A DNA stretch of 64,000 bases from Bostrychus sinensis (GCA_020698575.1 CM036248.1:21936229-22000228); one strand, 5' to 3'; positions 24,040 through 36,214 are shown, counted from the first letter of the stretch. Made by a program: numbers and translations. The notes: generated from the sequence alone by a model not told the origin.

Positions 24040-24140
24040 AGAGCGGATTTTAAGAGCACAGAGCGCGAGAGGAAACGTTAACTCCGGCTCCCGCTTCTGA
24101 TTGGTCGGTGGCAGGACGAGTGGGCGGGGCCAAAGGATGT
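24040..24140 (-). promoter_or_regulatory. Promoter of the ADP/ATP translocase gene
   Basis: A CCAAT box (plus-strand ATTGG at 24100-24104) and a GC box (GGGCGGGGC at 24122-24130) lie 145-175 bp upstream of the start codon, in a CpG-rich stretch. This fits a housekeeping promoter firing leftward. Confidence 0.65.
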
Positions 24141-24941
24141 CCTTGGATTCAGATTTGGTGCTCTCTCTCATCATTCAAAGAAATCATACAAGTGGTTTAA
24201 CCACTATCACTCCGACGAGAGAGAAGTTTAACTATTTAACTATTAACGTCGTCTGAGAACTTTCCTGCATCTAGTACATACATTCCAGTGTGGTTAGCTC
24301 ATACATGTCGTGACTTATGACAGTTGAAACATTTGAGATAAAGGACAAGGGGCTATGCCGGCTAAAGGTCATCCCATTTGTGAATGTCCTTTGGTGTCAC
24401 AAAGTTCCCACTGTGTGAATAAGGAAACATGATTGAATTATCTGACTGGGGTCAAAAGAAGTTTACCAACAGTTAATCAAAGCATTTTGAAAAAAAAATT
24501 GCATTGTTGACTCACCACCACTGCTTTTAACATCAAAATAAAAAAACAAAACAAAACAAACGTGGGCTAATCTTTGTATTTCAAAGTAAGTTTAATAAAA
24601 CAATAATGTTTTTACATAATTTTGATTAAAGAAATGTTTATATATTAAAAAATCATCAAACAATAATCTTGTGGTATTCGTGCACAGTTAACAGCACTTT
24701 TGGATCTAAGATTAATACATTAGTGCACATGTTAAATTAAAATAGAGTAATCTTTGGTTCAAAAATAAATACCAGGTTGCAATGCACATCATTAGGTGAT
24801 TTGGACAGTATATAAATGAATGGAGATACAATCTGATAAACAGTTTTCACAGAGGTAGATAACGGCTGGATAAGAGCTTACTGTGAGTATTCTTATAGTT
24901 ATGGTCAAGGCTTGTGTGTTGCATCTTCTGTAAGTGAAGAT

Positions 24942-27900
24942 TCACCAGCATTTTCTTAAAGATGATTCTCCTGATCCGAAGTTTCTGTTTTTCAAGTAGC
25001 GCTTCACCTCCTCAAGCTCATAAGGTCCAAGGCTCTGATCAACTCCTGGTGCAAGTTTATAGCTTAGAGGAGAGATAATGTACCCATTGCGGTAAAGGAA
25101 AACTTGTTTGCACATCTCAAAGCAGGTAAATAGAAGACCAAAGTATGGAACAATCTGTAAAGATAATCGTATAATGTCAGTATTTATCCTGCAATACATC
25201 AGATATATTTATATTTAAAATCATTCAAGAGGGCAACATTTATTTCATCTTTAACCACTTTTCTTTTGAAAATTACATTTAACAACTTTGTACTATCATG
25301 GGATTTGCAGCCCAAGTATGACAGCACGCTGTTCATAACCTTGTTTATGATATTCCTGCTACAAATTATGCTCTGAACATAGCTTTCCATGCCCCTCCCC
25401 TTTCAAAGCCCCCGTGTAGGTCACGGGTTACAATTTGTTCTCTGTCATAAAGTCACTCATGTTTCCAAGCATGTGCAGTGGAGTTATTTTAGTTGGCAGT
25501 ATAGTCTCTAAGACAAGTCAAGGTGACCAGTGCTTATGCCAAATAATCTATATTTAAGTAAAGTTACCTTTATTGTGTTTGCTGCTAGACCATTCCATAG
25601 TGAGAGGACACCATTGTTCCTGATAATCTGAACAAAACAGTTTATCATCCCGTTGAAATGGACATCAACTCCACCAAAATGAGGAAGCAGGGCACTCTGC
25701 GCCTACAGAAGAACAAAATTATTCATAACTAACTACAACAAAATAACTTTTTGTTTTTTAAGAGTAAATGTAATGTAAACTTTGTGCAGGATTTGTAAGC
25801 AGTGTTTTGGTAGTTAAATTGTATTGTATGTAAAAGGCAGATTTACTTTCATTTGTATTTATGTAGGCAAAAATAGAACATTTGATTAGACAAATTTCTA
25901 ATAAAAAAAAATCAAAGATAAAGAAAGAAACATATATTATTTGTAGGTACTGGTCATTGGACTCTCCTGCACCCTTGACTCTGCTATCAAAAGTAACTTT
26001 ACTGGCTGACAATCAGGTGACAGAGAAAATCTGTTTCAAGGTTTTAATTATAAAGCTTTTAGGGTTTAACATTAATCTATGTAGTTAAACATCACTTATA
26101 AACAAATTATTACCCTAGGCCTAGGCCAATGCAAACATCTAGCTTTCTCATCACTCAGTCTCTGCACAAAACATAATGATTAACTTTGGTCTTTAAGATA
26201 ATAGACCAAAGCTGTATATGAGGTATGTAGCATTCATCTATGTCACATGGTGTGTGATGGTACTGTGTTTGACAGCCTGTCTGCCTGTTGTCTGATAGTT
26301 ACTGGCTATCTTTAGAGAACTTATCTATAGTTTCTGCAGACATGGGACACATTCACATTCCCAGCTGCTGTTAAAACTTGTGGCTGCTAATAATAGGTTG
26401 ATGAACCGGATGTAGTATTCTATCCTTTGTGATGCTACTGTTGCTTGTGTATTCACTTTCTATACAGATTTTTAAATCTTTGAGCAAACAGAATATCAAA
26501 TACAAAGAAAATCCCTAAGCACTGGTAAGGTTTGTCTGTATAAGTAAGAAACAAGAAAGCCTCAATTTAATAAAAATAAATGTTTTTGATCAATTAAAAT
26601 ACAACTAAATACAATACAATTAAAATATAATACATCTCCTAGGACAATGCATTTATTTGGGATATTTTTATGGAGCGATATTTGTTCCACCTTCGTGCGC
26701 GTGAAGAGTGAGTGTTGAGCGCACGTAGTGTGAGTGTCGCGAGCGCATACTTTACCATTTGAAAAGAGAATAATAATTTGAGCACACAAATCTTTGTTCC
26801 GTGCGCGCTCAACTCTGCCTACACGCTCGCTCAAAGTCTACCTAGGTGCGCGAGTACGTGGATGCCTGCTCGCGCAACATCTTTGCTCGCACGACACCTC
26901 ATTTCTGCTCGCGACTCTGGCTCTGCGCTCGCTCGAGGTGGCACAGGGCAAACTACGATTGTTGCGAGCAGCACAGCCAATCACAGACTGGGATTCACAA
27001 ATGTTTCTGATTGGCTGTCTTATATCCAATCATTTATATCAAATACAGCAACGGTGGGAACGCCCACAAAACGTCACTCCTATCCCCCGTGGGAGAAACA
27101 GACCACTCACAACAATGCACAAGAGTAAACTCTGTCGTCTTCTTTTCTACAAAAATACAAACAAGAGCTGGATATACATTTTATATTTTACATTAAAAAG
27201 ACATGGAGACATAGAGGAGGACACAGTGGTCCAGCAGTCCACATTTGTCCATAAAATACCATCACTGTCTGACGTTAGCTGCCTACAACATGCTAATCTA
27301 ATCAACGTCAAGTTGCATCATAACAGAACTCTCTCTAATATAAAGACATTTGTATTTTTGTAGAAAAGAAGACGACAGAGTAACTCTTGTGCATTGTTGT
27401 GAGTGGTCTGTTTCTCCCACGGGGGATAGGAGTGACGTTTTGTGGGCGTTCCCACCGTTGCTGTATTTGATATAAATGATTGGATATAAGACAGCCAATC
27501 AGAAACATTTGTGAATCCCAGTCTGTGATTGGCTGTGCTGCTCGCAACAATCGTAGTTTGCCCTGTGCCACCTCGAGCGAGCGCAGAGCCAGAGTCGCGA
27601 GCAGAAATGAGGTGTCGTGCGAGCAAAGATGTTGCGCAAGCGGGCATCCACGTACTCGCGCACCTAGGTAGACTTTGAGCGAGCGTGTAGGCAGAGTTGA
27701 GTGCGCACGGAACAAAGATTTGTGTGCTCAAATTATTATTCTCTTTTCAAATGGTAACGTATGCGCTCGCGACACTCACACTACGTGCGCTCAACACTCA
27801 GTCTTCTCACGCACGAAGGTGGAACAAATATCGCTCCATATATTTTGTTTACTGTCTGTCACCACCACTGTGACCCAAAAGACTTGTTCTGATTTTTCAT

Positions 27901-29687
27901 ACCGCCCCCTAACAGAATAGAAGTTATATTACAGCTCCCTTTAACAAACCTTAAAAGCAGTTGACATTAGGGATGCACCTATACCACTTTTTTTCAAACC
28001 GATACGAGTACTTCCATTTGAGTACTCGCCGATACCGAGTACCGATACGAGTACTTATATAGGGGTAACTTAATAGTTTATACAGTCACACTACTGTATC
28101 TCATTCATCCCATACCGTGTCGTCTTTTTGTCGTCTATCCCCGCTCTGCGATGCTAAGTTATTTTTACAACAGAGTGGTTTGAAAACAACTAACCACGGC
28201 TAAACTTTGCTCAATATGGACATGTTATACCTCATTTTAAAGCTTAGATTCTCCTCTATTCAGTCCCTAAAATGATTTTAAAGACAGACTTAGCACAATT
28301 AGCAAACAATTAGCAACGGTAGTTCTTAAGCTTTATCAGAAAACAACTGCTTCGCGCTTATATAATTTTCGGGACAACTAGGACAACAAAAGGACAACAG
28401 CTTAAGTTTTAAAACTCACGTATGATTTGGGATAAGTCTGGTTGAGGAGAATGTAAGCTCAGCTTTGCTTTTATCTCCAAACAGTTCACTTTGAAATCCA
28501 AACACAGGTTTCTCACTCCTCAGGACCGCGGTGAAGTTAGATGGATATTGGATATTGGACATATTCGCATATTCGCCCTGGGAACCGCTACGGTACTCAC
28601 GGCAAATGAGAACGAGCAAAGAGCATGACAGACGGCTTGTGCTGACACAAAGTGTCGACGTCAGCCTCGGTTCAGCTTAGAGACCGTCGGTGAATTACTC
28701 TACAGCACTAATTGTCTGTTTTAATTCAATAGTTTCCAGGTCATGTGACCTAGTGATTCCAACCCACAACTTAATATTTCTACTAGATGAGTACAATCGG
28801 GCACAGCACTTTTTATTACATTTTAATGCTTATTCACTTTTTTTTTTTTTTTTACAGTAAATTTGACAGTTTTTCTTCAATAGCTTCCAGGTCATGTGAC
28901 CCAGTGACCCCCAAACACAACTGAATATTACTACTACAAAGGTACAATCGGGCACGGCACTTTTTATTACATTTTTATTCTTTTTCAAATTTATATAAAT
29001 TTTTTTACAGTAAATTTGACAGTTTTTCTTCAATAGCTTCCAGGTCATGTGACCCAGTGACCCCAAACCACAACTGAATATTACTACTACAAAGGTACAA
29101 TCGGGCACGGCACTTTATATTAGGTTTTCATTCTTATTCAAATTTATTTACATTTTTTACAGGAATGCCACAAATGTTTGTAGCAGTATCTTATAAGGGT
29201 AGGATTTCACATTTTCTTAAACTGTCTTTCAAACATAAAATGCTTGAGAATTTAGATAAAGCCAAAGGAACTTAAAAAAATATTCTGGTGTGTTGGTTGT
29301 GATATCTTAATACTCAATACTTTGATTCTTTTGAAAGAGCTCTGTCAAATTAGATCATTTATAAAAATTTGGCTTACAAGCAAAACAGATGTAAGGGGAG
29401 TAAGGGGTGTATAGGATCACCAGGGATAAAAATCTTTATATATAATAAACTAGGTCTAGTACTAGTCTAATATCAGAGATGAGGTGTCCAGGCATTAAGC
29501 CATGTTGAGATTCATGAATAATGTCACATAAGCCATTTTTCTCTGTCCGTACTTTCACTTTTAAAGCCACAGTCTCTGTAGCCTCTGTAGCCCGCATTAA
29601 GAATGTGTCTGTGTGTGTTTGATGGTGGTCGAAGGGGCCATAGGCAGAGATTGGCAGCCACACTTCCATCATAATAAATTATTATTA

Positions 29688-29729
<42 letters not shown>

Positions 29730-32700
29730 GTTATTATTGTACTCCCTTATTTATAATGAATACAAAAAGTTTAGCTAATTTCTGGTTGTTTTTGGGAGTC
29801 ACTGGGTCACATGACCTGGAAGCTATTGAAGAAAAATTGTCAAATTTACTGTAAAAAATTTAAATAAATTTGAACAAGATTGAAAACCTAATAAAAAGTG
29901 CCGTGCCCGATTGTACCTCTATAGTAGTAATATTCAGTTGTGGTTTAGGGTCACTGGGTCACATGACCTGGAAGCTATTGAAGAAAAACGGTAAATTTTA
30001 CTGTAAAAATTTAAAATAAATTTGAATAAGAATGAAAACCTAATATAAAGTTCCGTGCCCGATTGTACCTTTGTAGTAGTAATATTCAGTTGTGGTTTGG
30101 GGTCACTGGTTCACATGACCTGGAAGCTATTGAAGAAAAACTGTCAAATTTACTGTAAAAAAAAAAAAAAAAAAAAAAAAGTGAATAAGCATTAAAATGT
30201 AATAAAAAGTGCCGTGCCTGATTGTACTCATCTAGTAGAAATATTAAGTTGTGGTTTGGAATCACTAGGTCACATGACCTGGAAGCTATTGAAGAAAAAC
30301 GGTAAATTTTACTGTAAAAATTTAAAATAAATTTGAATAAGAATGATAACCTAATATAAAGTGCTGTGCCCGATTGTACCTTTGTAGTAGTAATATTCAG
30401 TTGTGGTTTGGGGTCACTGGTTCACATGACCTGGAAGCTATTGAAGAAAAACTGTAAATTTTACTTTAAAAATTTCAAATAAATTTGAATAAGAATGAAA
30501 ACCTAATATAAAGTGCCGTGCCCGATTGTACCTTTGTAGTAGTAATATTCAGTTGTGGTTTGGGGTCACTGGGTCACATGACCTGGAAGCTATTGAAGAA
30601 AAACTGTCAAATTTACTGTAAAAAAAAAAAAAAAAAAAAGTGAATAAGCATTAAAATGTAATAAAAGGTGCCGTGCCCGATTGTACTCATCTAGTAGAAA
30701 TATTAAGTTGTGGTTTGGAATCACTAGGTCACATGACCTGAAAACTATTGAAGAAAAACTGTCAAATTTACTGTAAAAATTTTAATAAATTTGAAAAAGA
30801 ATTAAAAACGTAATAAAAAGTGCTGTGCCTGACTGTACCTTTGTAGTAGTAATATTCAGTTGTTTTTGGGGGTCACTGGGTCACATGACCTGGAAGCTAT
30901 TGAAGAAAAATTGTCAAATTTACGGTACAAAATTTAAATAAATTTGAATAAGAATAACAACGTAATAAAAAGTGCTGTGCCTGATTGTACCTTTGTAGTA
31001 GTAATATTCAGTTGTGATTTGGGGTCACTGGGTCACATGACCTGGAAGCTATTGAAGAAAAACTGTCAAATTTACTGTAAAAAAAAAAAAAAAAAAAAGT
31101 GAATAAGCATTAAAATGTAATAAAAAGTGCCGTGCCCGATTGTACTCATCTAGTAGAAATATTAAGTTGTGGTTTGGAATCACTAGGTCACATGACCTGG
31201 AAACTATTGAAGAAAAACTGTCAAATTTACTGTAAAAATTTTTAAAAATTTGAAAAAGAATAAAAACGTAATAAAAAGTGCTGTGCCTGACTGTACCTTT
31301 GTAGTAGTAATGTTCAGTTGTTTTTGGGGGTCACTGGGTCACATGACCTGGAAGCTATTGAAGAAAAATTGTCAAATTTACGGTACAAAAAAAAAAAAAG
31401 TAAATAAGCATTAAAATGTAATAAAAAGTGTTGTGCCCGATTGTACTCATCTAGTAGAAATATTAAGTTGTGGTTTGGAATCACTAGGTCACATGACCTG
31501 GAAGCTATTGAAGAAAAACTGTCAGTTTTACTGTAAAAAATTCAAATAAAATTGAACAAGCATTAAAACGTAATAAAAAGCGCCGTGCCCGATTGTACTC
31601 ATCTAGAAAAAATAGTCAGTTGTGGTTTGGAATCACTAGGTCACATGACCTGGAAGCTATTGAAGAAAAACTGTCAAATTTACTTAAAAAAATTTAAATA
31701 AATTTGAATAAGAATGAAAACCTAATATAAAGTGCCGTGCCCAATTGTACCTTTATAGTAGTAATATTCAGTTGTGGTTTGGGGTCACTGGGTCACATGA
31801 CCTGGAAGCTATTGAAGAAAAACTGTCAATTTTACTGTAAAAAATTTAAACAAATTTGAATAAGAATGAAAACCTAATATAAAGTGCTGTGCCCGATTGT
31901 ACTCATCTAGTAGAAAGATTCAGTTGTGGTTTGGAATCACTAGGTCACATGACCTGGAAACTATTGAAGAAAAACAGACAATTAGTGCTGTAGAGTAATT
32001 CACTGATGGTCCCTAAGCTGAACCGAGGCTGACGCCGACACTTTGTGTCAGCACAAGCCATCTGTCATGCTCTTTGCTCGGTCTCATTTGCCGTGAGTAC
32101 CGTAGCGGTTCCCAGGACGAATATGCGAATATGTCGAATATCCAATATCCATCTAACTTCACCGCGGTCCTCAGCTGAGAGGTGAAGGTCACGTGCCAGC
32201 GCTGTACAGTGGTATCGGTTGTTGGTATCGGGCCACTTTTATGAATACGAGTACGAGTACTTAGACATGGTATCGGTACCGATACCCGATACTGGTATCG
32301 GTGCATCCCTACATTGAATACAGATAAATAGTGGTAGTACACGGTTAAAAGTGCCTTATTTCCCCACAGTTTAAAGGTGTTTTATAACTTACCTGCATCT
32401 TCCGTTTTACAGTTTCAAATGGATATGAAAGTGTTTGAGCCACACCAGCTGCAACACAGCCATTAATGAAGTTCTGCAGAGGAGTAAAGCGAAATGATGG
32501 CTCCTGCCAGAGTTTATCTAAGTTCACGTAAACAGCATAGCAGCCAACCGAGAATGGAAATGCTCCTACAGGCAAATAAATGTGTAATTAGTTAAACTAT
32601 TAACATATGTAGATACAGCAGACAGGAAATTAAATGTTTATTATTTGCATGCATGCACACCTACGACTGTGAGGGAGAAACCTCTGTAGAGAGCAAATAG

Positions 32701-34127
32701 GCCTTCATTCCTGTATATCTTTGAGATTGTGTGCATTGTGCCAATATATATGGGCTCTCTGCAGTTCTGCACTATTAGTCTGGTCTCTGCCACTTCCAGG
32801 GGGTATGTGGTCAGGGCAGCAGCAACACCAGCCAGTCCACCAGCGAATATGGCCCTCCACTGGGAAATAAAGCCCACTTCATCCATGTGAAGATGAACTA
32901 TTCTTAAAACAAATGACACGGAAATATATAGTTTGATAATTGCAAAATAACAATTAAGAACTGAACCTGTATTAAAACAAAAAATTAAAAAATACAAATG
33001 TAAAAGACGACTCGGTCACTTACACTTGTAAAAGAAGAGTTTTGTTTTTTCTCTAGTACACATTGTTCAGGGGATACTTTAACCAGCCCAGAATGGGGCG
33101 GTGCTGAGAGTACACGTGTCAAGACGCGTGAATGTTACTGCGTTGTCTTTTCACAGAGTGTATGTTAACCAGCGTAATTTAAGACACAAAGCTAAGTACT
33201 ACAAATGACATATAATTGTTTTTGCTACGCGCCTATTCATTTATCAGTCGGCATTGCTTTACCCTAAAGTAACCTTAAGGGCTACTGTTTCACTACGACC
33301 CCGGGTTTTGTCTTCCAGGCAATAGATGTCCCAAGCAAGTTTGTTGATTTTGTAGATACTTTTAGTGATGTATCTGATAACTAACTTTAACGCCGTACGT
33401 GAATGGCATGTCAAGGCAAGTTCATTTGTATAGCACAATTCATGCACAGAAATAGTAATTTAAAGCGTAATACAGCGCCGCACTGCGCCGCAGAGATAGC
33501 CTGGAAGCTAAAACTGCGGGAAATAATAATCCTTAAAAATCGAATGAGAAAATAGCGACACCTTATTGGTTGAAAATAAACGGTGCGATAAGGCACTAAA
33601 AAAGGAAACAGGAAGTAAGCATAAGCTTAAAATTTGAAACAAACTGAAGAGGATATGAGTTAAAATTGAGGAAATTTGTTAATACATGTTCACAGCTACA
33701 CAATATAATATGAGCATATTATATTGTGTCTGTTATTACAATGAACTGTTTTCGAGACATGTTCAAACTTACAAGTTTGAAGCAGCAGTAGTAGAACATC
33801 AACCAATGTTGGACACACTATGAAAGCATATAACAACCTTTAATTCTTTGCTTACTTTTTGTAGGTAGTGAGGTGAACAGCTGTGTATGGACACAACCGC
33901 AGACAAGAGACAAGATTTCCTTTCCAAAACGCACGGAGCCCCTCATTCTGATAGATGAGAAGAAAACTTTTCCAAAAGCCTTTCTTGCAATGAAAAGTGC
34001 CCACCTGACTTTTAATTTTTACCACCTCCAAGGGAGAAGTTATAGTTTTACTAAATATTCCGGCGAAACCAACACAGAGAAAACTTTGAGAACGCGTCAG
34101 TCTGTTATCCTTTTTGACTGAGGCCAT
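24942..34127 (-). CDS. slc25a43: Mitochondrial solute carrier family 25 member 43
   Basis: An inner-membrane mitochondrial carrier whose substrate I cannot tell from sequence. Coding exons 34127-33856, 32902-32661, 32565-32393, 25702-25568 and 25154-24942 join in phase to 344 residues; human SLC25A43 is of similar length (about 341). The three carrier repeats carry PLEVVK, PLEVAETR and PFETVKRK. Stretches such as FALYRGFSLTVVG, QNFINGCVAAGVAQTLSYPF and ISPLSYKLAPGVDQSL match the human protein closely. The start MASVKKDNRLTRSQSFLC aligns with the human N-terminus. Intron 3 (25703-32392, 6.7 kb) is inflated by two large foldback elements, 26669-27840 and 27969-32310. It lies head-to-tail upstream of the translocase gene, as in human Xq24. 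Confidence 0.93.
26669..27840. mobile_element. 1.17-kb palindromic foldback element
   Basis: The left arm (26669-27161) and right arm (27349-27840) are almost perfect reverse complements of about 490 bp, with a loop of about 187 bp. The ends are TATGGAGCGATATTTG and its complement, and 6-bp TATTTT flanks (26663-26668 and 27841-27846) look like a target duplication. Arm mismatches are few (for example 26696-26706 against its partner). The arms are unusually rich in CpG and GCGCGAGC-type sequence. It resembles a nonautonomous DNA transposon with very long inverted repeats; I do not recognise the superfamily. Open frames inside it mirror each other on both strands and are not genes. Confidence 0.85.
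28724..29165 (-). repeat. ~152-bp satellite, 3 units, inverted array
   Basis: Three units each contain TTCCAGGTCATGTGACC and CAATCGGGCACGGCAC. They are the reverse complement of the array at 29770-31980. Confidence 0.85.
29436..29510 (-). mobile_element. Small L1-type reverse transcriptase scrap
   Basis: The minus strand encodes SQHGLMPGHLISDIRLVLDL, which matches the QxGFxxGRxIxDNIRLVLDL block of L1-type reverse transcriptases. It lies in the centre of the foldback element. Confidence 0.45.
29617..29735 (+). mobile_element. LINE 3' tail with (ATT)n
   Basis: GATGGTGGTCGAAGGGGCCA, then GGCAGCCACACTTCCATCA, then an (ATT)n tract at 29674-29730. This matches the 3' tail family also present at 34990-36182. 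Confidence 0.6.
29770..31980 (+). repeat. ~152-bp satellite, about 15 units
   Basis: Roughly 15 tandem units are spaced near 150 bp. Each has GGTCACATGACCTGGAAGCT, TTGAAGAAAAACTGTCAAAT, an A-rich segment and GTGCCGTGCCCGATTGTAC. At least two subtypes alternate, one with a longer A-run and GAATAAGCATTAAAATG, the other with GAATAAGAATGAAAACC. This suggests amplification of a multi-unit block. Confidence 0.88.
33412..33470 (+). repeat. Dispersed fish repeat (GGCAAGTT type)
   Basis: CAAGGCAAGTTCATTTGTAT then AGCACAATTCATGCACAGAA matches the copy at 56092-56165. It lies in intron 1 of slc25a43. Confidence 0.6.
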
Positions 34128-34439
34128 AACTCTCTGCCCCTTCGACGAAAACGAGGTCTTCGGCCAGGATTTTAGTTTAGTTTTAGTTGTCCATGAAAAG
34201 TTGCTGTATCTTTCAGTGATCTAAATATAGAGACGCAGAAGTATACTGCTCTCCTCCAGTGAAGCGGTGTTTAGTGACAAACTCAACGTCACTTTTTCCT
34301 GAGGAGGAACTGACATGACACTTCCACTCCACTAGAGAGCACCAATTGACCAGTTTTTTTTTTGTTTTTTTGTTTTTTTTAAGCCACCATTGACTAGCTA
34401 AACCCAAATCGTACTAGAACCTATGGTAATATACAAAAA

Positions 34440-34985
34440 TACATAAATAAATAATGATAATAAGGTTAATCAATGTGGATGGGATGTGTCTTTTGTAAGA
34501 TACTTATTATATAGAAGAATATCTTGTAATCTAAATTGTGAAAGGTTAGGGTTTTTAGAAGCAACCAATTTTGAATGTCTTGCCAAAATGTTACCAGGCA
34601 AGAAAAGAACAGATGTTCAGTTGTTTTTGGATCCTTGTGACAGAAGTCACAGCGGTCAACTTCCAACCAAATCTACTCCTTAATGTTTCAGCAGCTGGGT
34701 AGGAATTACTGCATACTTTAAATTGTATTTCCTTAATTTTTTGTCAAAATTGTTTATTTGATCAATTTCCAGTATTTTTCAGAAATCTGTTTCTGAACAA
34801 TCTGATATTCTATATTTCACCTTTTTTATTGTAATCATGGTAAAGATGTTTTAAAAATAATTTACCCAAAAAATGTATTATTACATTTTTCATCGGCAAT
34901 CTTAGTTAACTGTATCATAGCAGGTGATTCTGCCTTACAAATGTTTATGTATTCTTTCAGAAAACATTGGATATCAAACTTATTT
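34440..34985 (-). mobile_element. L1-type LINE fragment, C-terminal zinc-knuckle region
   Basis: The minus strand encodes VDRCDFCHKDPKTTEHLFFS followed by CLVTFWQDIQNWL, the Cys/His segment near the end of L1-type ORF2 proteins. Upstream pieces are frameshifted. It is probably the 3' part of the same element as 37080-37330. Confidence 0.65.
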
Positions 34986-34989
34986 TTGA

Positions 34990-36110
34990 AATTGCATACT
35001 ATCATTTTGTCCATGGGCAAGACACTTCACCCATCTAGCCTGGATGACTGTGTTTGGTGGTGGTCTATGGGACGCCCTTTTAACATATAATAGTTAAACA
35101 TGACTATCTGGTTTTCAAAATAAAGATATCCTTAATCTAAAGTGTGGACAGGAGGAATGTTATTGTGGATATCCCGAAATTGTAGTTTAGACTAGGAGAA
35201 ACTAGGTTGTAGATATCCGTATTACATAACCAGATTTGCCATTAATTGTTAAAATGGCGTCATTTCGACTAGTCTAAATGATGTTGAAGATATCTCCAAT
35301 CACAGTTCTGCCTAGTCAAAATTCAGTTAAAGCTTTCTGCTGATTTGTGATTTGTAAAAACGTTCTGACAAGTCAAAACAGCTGTTAAAGATATCTCCAA
35401 TTGTGGATATCTGTTATCAAAAATGATTGAAGATATCTGCAACTCAGTAACAGATATCTAAAATTACATTATGACTAGTCATAACTACAATTTAAGATAT
35501 CTTTATCTGAGTTTTGACTAGCCACAAAGACAGTTTAAGATATCTAATAAAATATCTGGATAGTCAAAACACACATCTGGATATCTATAAAGACCATTGT
35601 GGATATCTTTAACTAGAATTATGACTAGTCGACATTACATTGTAGATATCTCAAACTGGAGTTATGGATATCTGTAATTCAGTAGTAGATATCCATAATT
35701 AACATTGTGGATCACCATAATTGAATTACGGATATCTCTAATGACGTCACCCATAGAAACGAACGGAAAAAGGGGCTGCCATTTGTCCTAGGCGAAATGA
35801 CGTTGTGGATATCCTTAATCTAAAGTGTGGATAGGAGGAATGTTATTGTGGATATCCGAAATTGTAGTTTAGACTAGGAGAAACTAAGTTGTAGATATCC
35901 GTATTACATATCCAGATTTGCCATTAAATGTTAAACTGGCTTCCCATAGTGGTAGGAAAATGGCAGCCACGCTTCCGTCAGTCTGCCCCAGGGCAGCTCT
36001 GGCTACAGAAATAGCTCACCACCATCAAGCGTGAGTGAGGAGTGAATGAATAATGCACCAAATTGTAAAACAACTTTGAGTGCCTAGAAAAGCGTTATAT
36101 ACGATTAAGG

Positions 36111-36182
<72 letters not shown>
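34990..36182 (+). mobile_element. LINE 3' tail split by a younger insertion
   Basis: CCATGGGCAAGACACTTCAC (about 35011) and CAGTCTGCCCCAGGGCAGCT through TAGAAAAGCGTTATATACGA to (ATT)n at 36110-36181 are the two halves of a common fish LINE 3' tail. The element at 35072-35944 separates them. Confidence 0.65.
35072..35944. mobile_element. GATATC-rich nonautonomous element
   Basis: It starts CTATGGGACGCC and ends GGCTTCCCATAG, imperfect inverted ends, with TGGT on each side, inside a LINE tail. It contains 19 GATATC hexamers and several GACTAGTC hexamer-like sites in less than 0.9 kb. A ~130-bp direct repeat (35118-35255 and 35805-35938) lies near both ends, and an internal CCCATAG (35751-35757) repeats the terminal motif. 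Family unknown to me. Confidence 0.65.
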
Positions 36183-36183
<1 letters not shown>

Positions 36184-36214
36184 CATCTAGCGTTAACATT
36201 TCACCATTATTATT

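Larger units (their letters stand above)
27969..32310. mobile_element. 4.3-kb foldback element with opposed satellite arrays
   Basis: It begins AGGGATGCACC and ends with the inverse (GGTGCATCCCT), with ACATT on both sides (27964-27968 and 32311-32315). The outer zones share runs of CGATACGAGTAC-like sequence. Inner arms (about 28520-28720 and 31975-32175) are inverted copies containing CCGCGGTGAAGTTAGATGG. Between them lie satellite arrays in opposite orientation (28724-29165 and 29770-31980) and a central stretch with LINE scraps and an (ATT)n tract. The termini resemble fish hAT-like nonautonomous elements, but the 5-bp duplication is not the 8 bp usual for hAT, so the superfamily is uncertain. 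Confidence 0.8.

Noticed and set aside
26794..27363. 189-aa open frame, and matching minus-strand frames at 27318-27731
   Set aside because: The frames are mirror images produced by the palindrome; there is no domain, and the CpG-rich arm simply lacks stops.
32013..32342. 109-aa minus-strand frame
   Set aside because: It lies within the terminal zone of the foldback element and continues across its end, so it is a chance frame.
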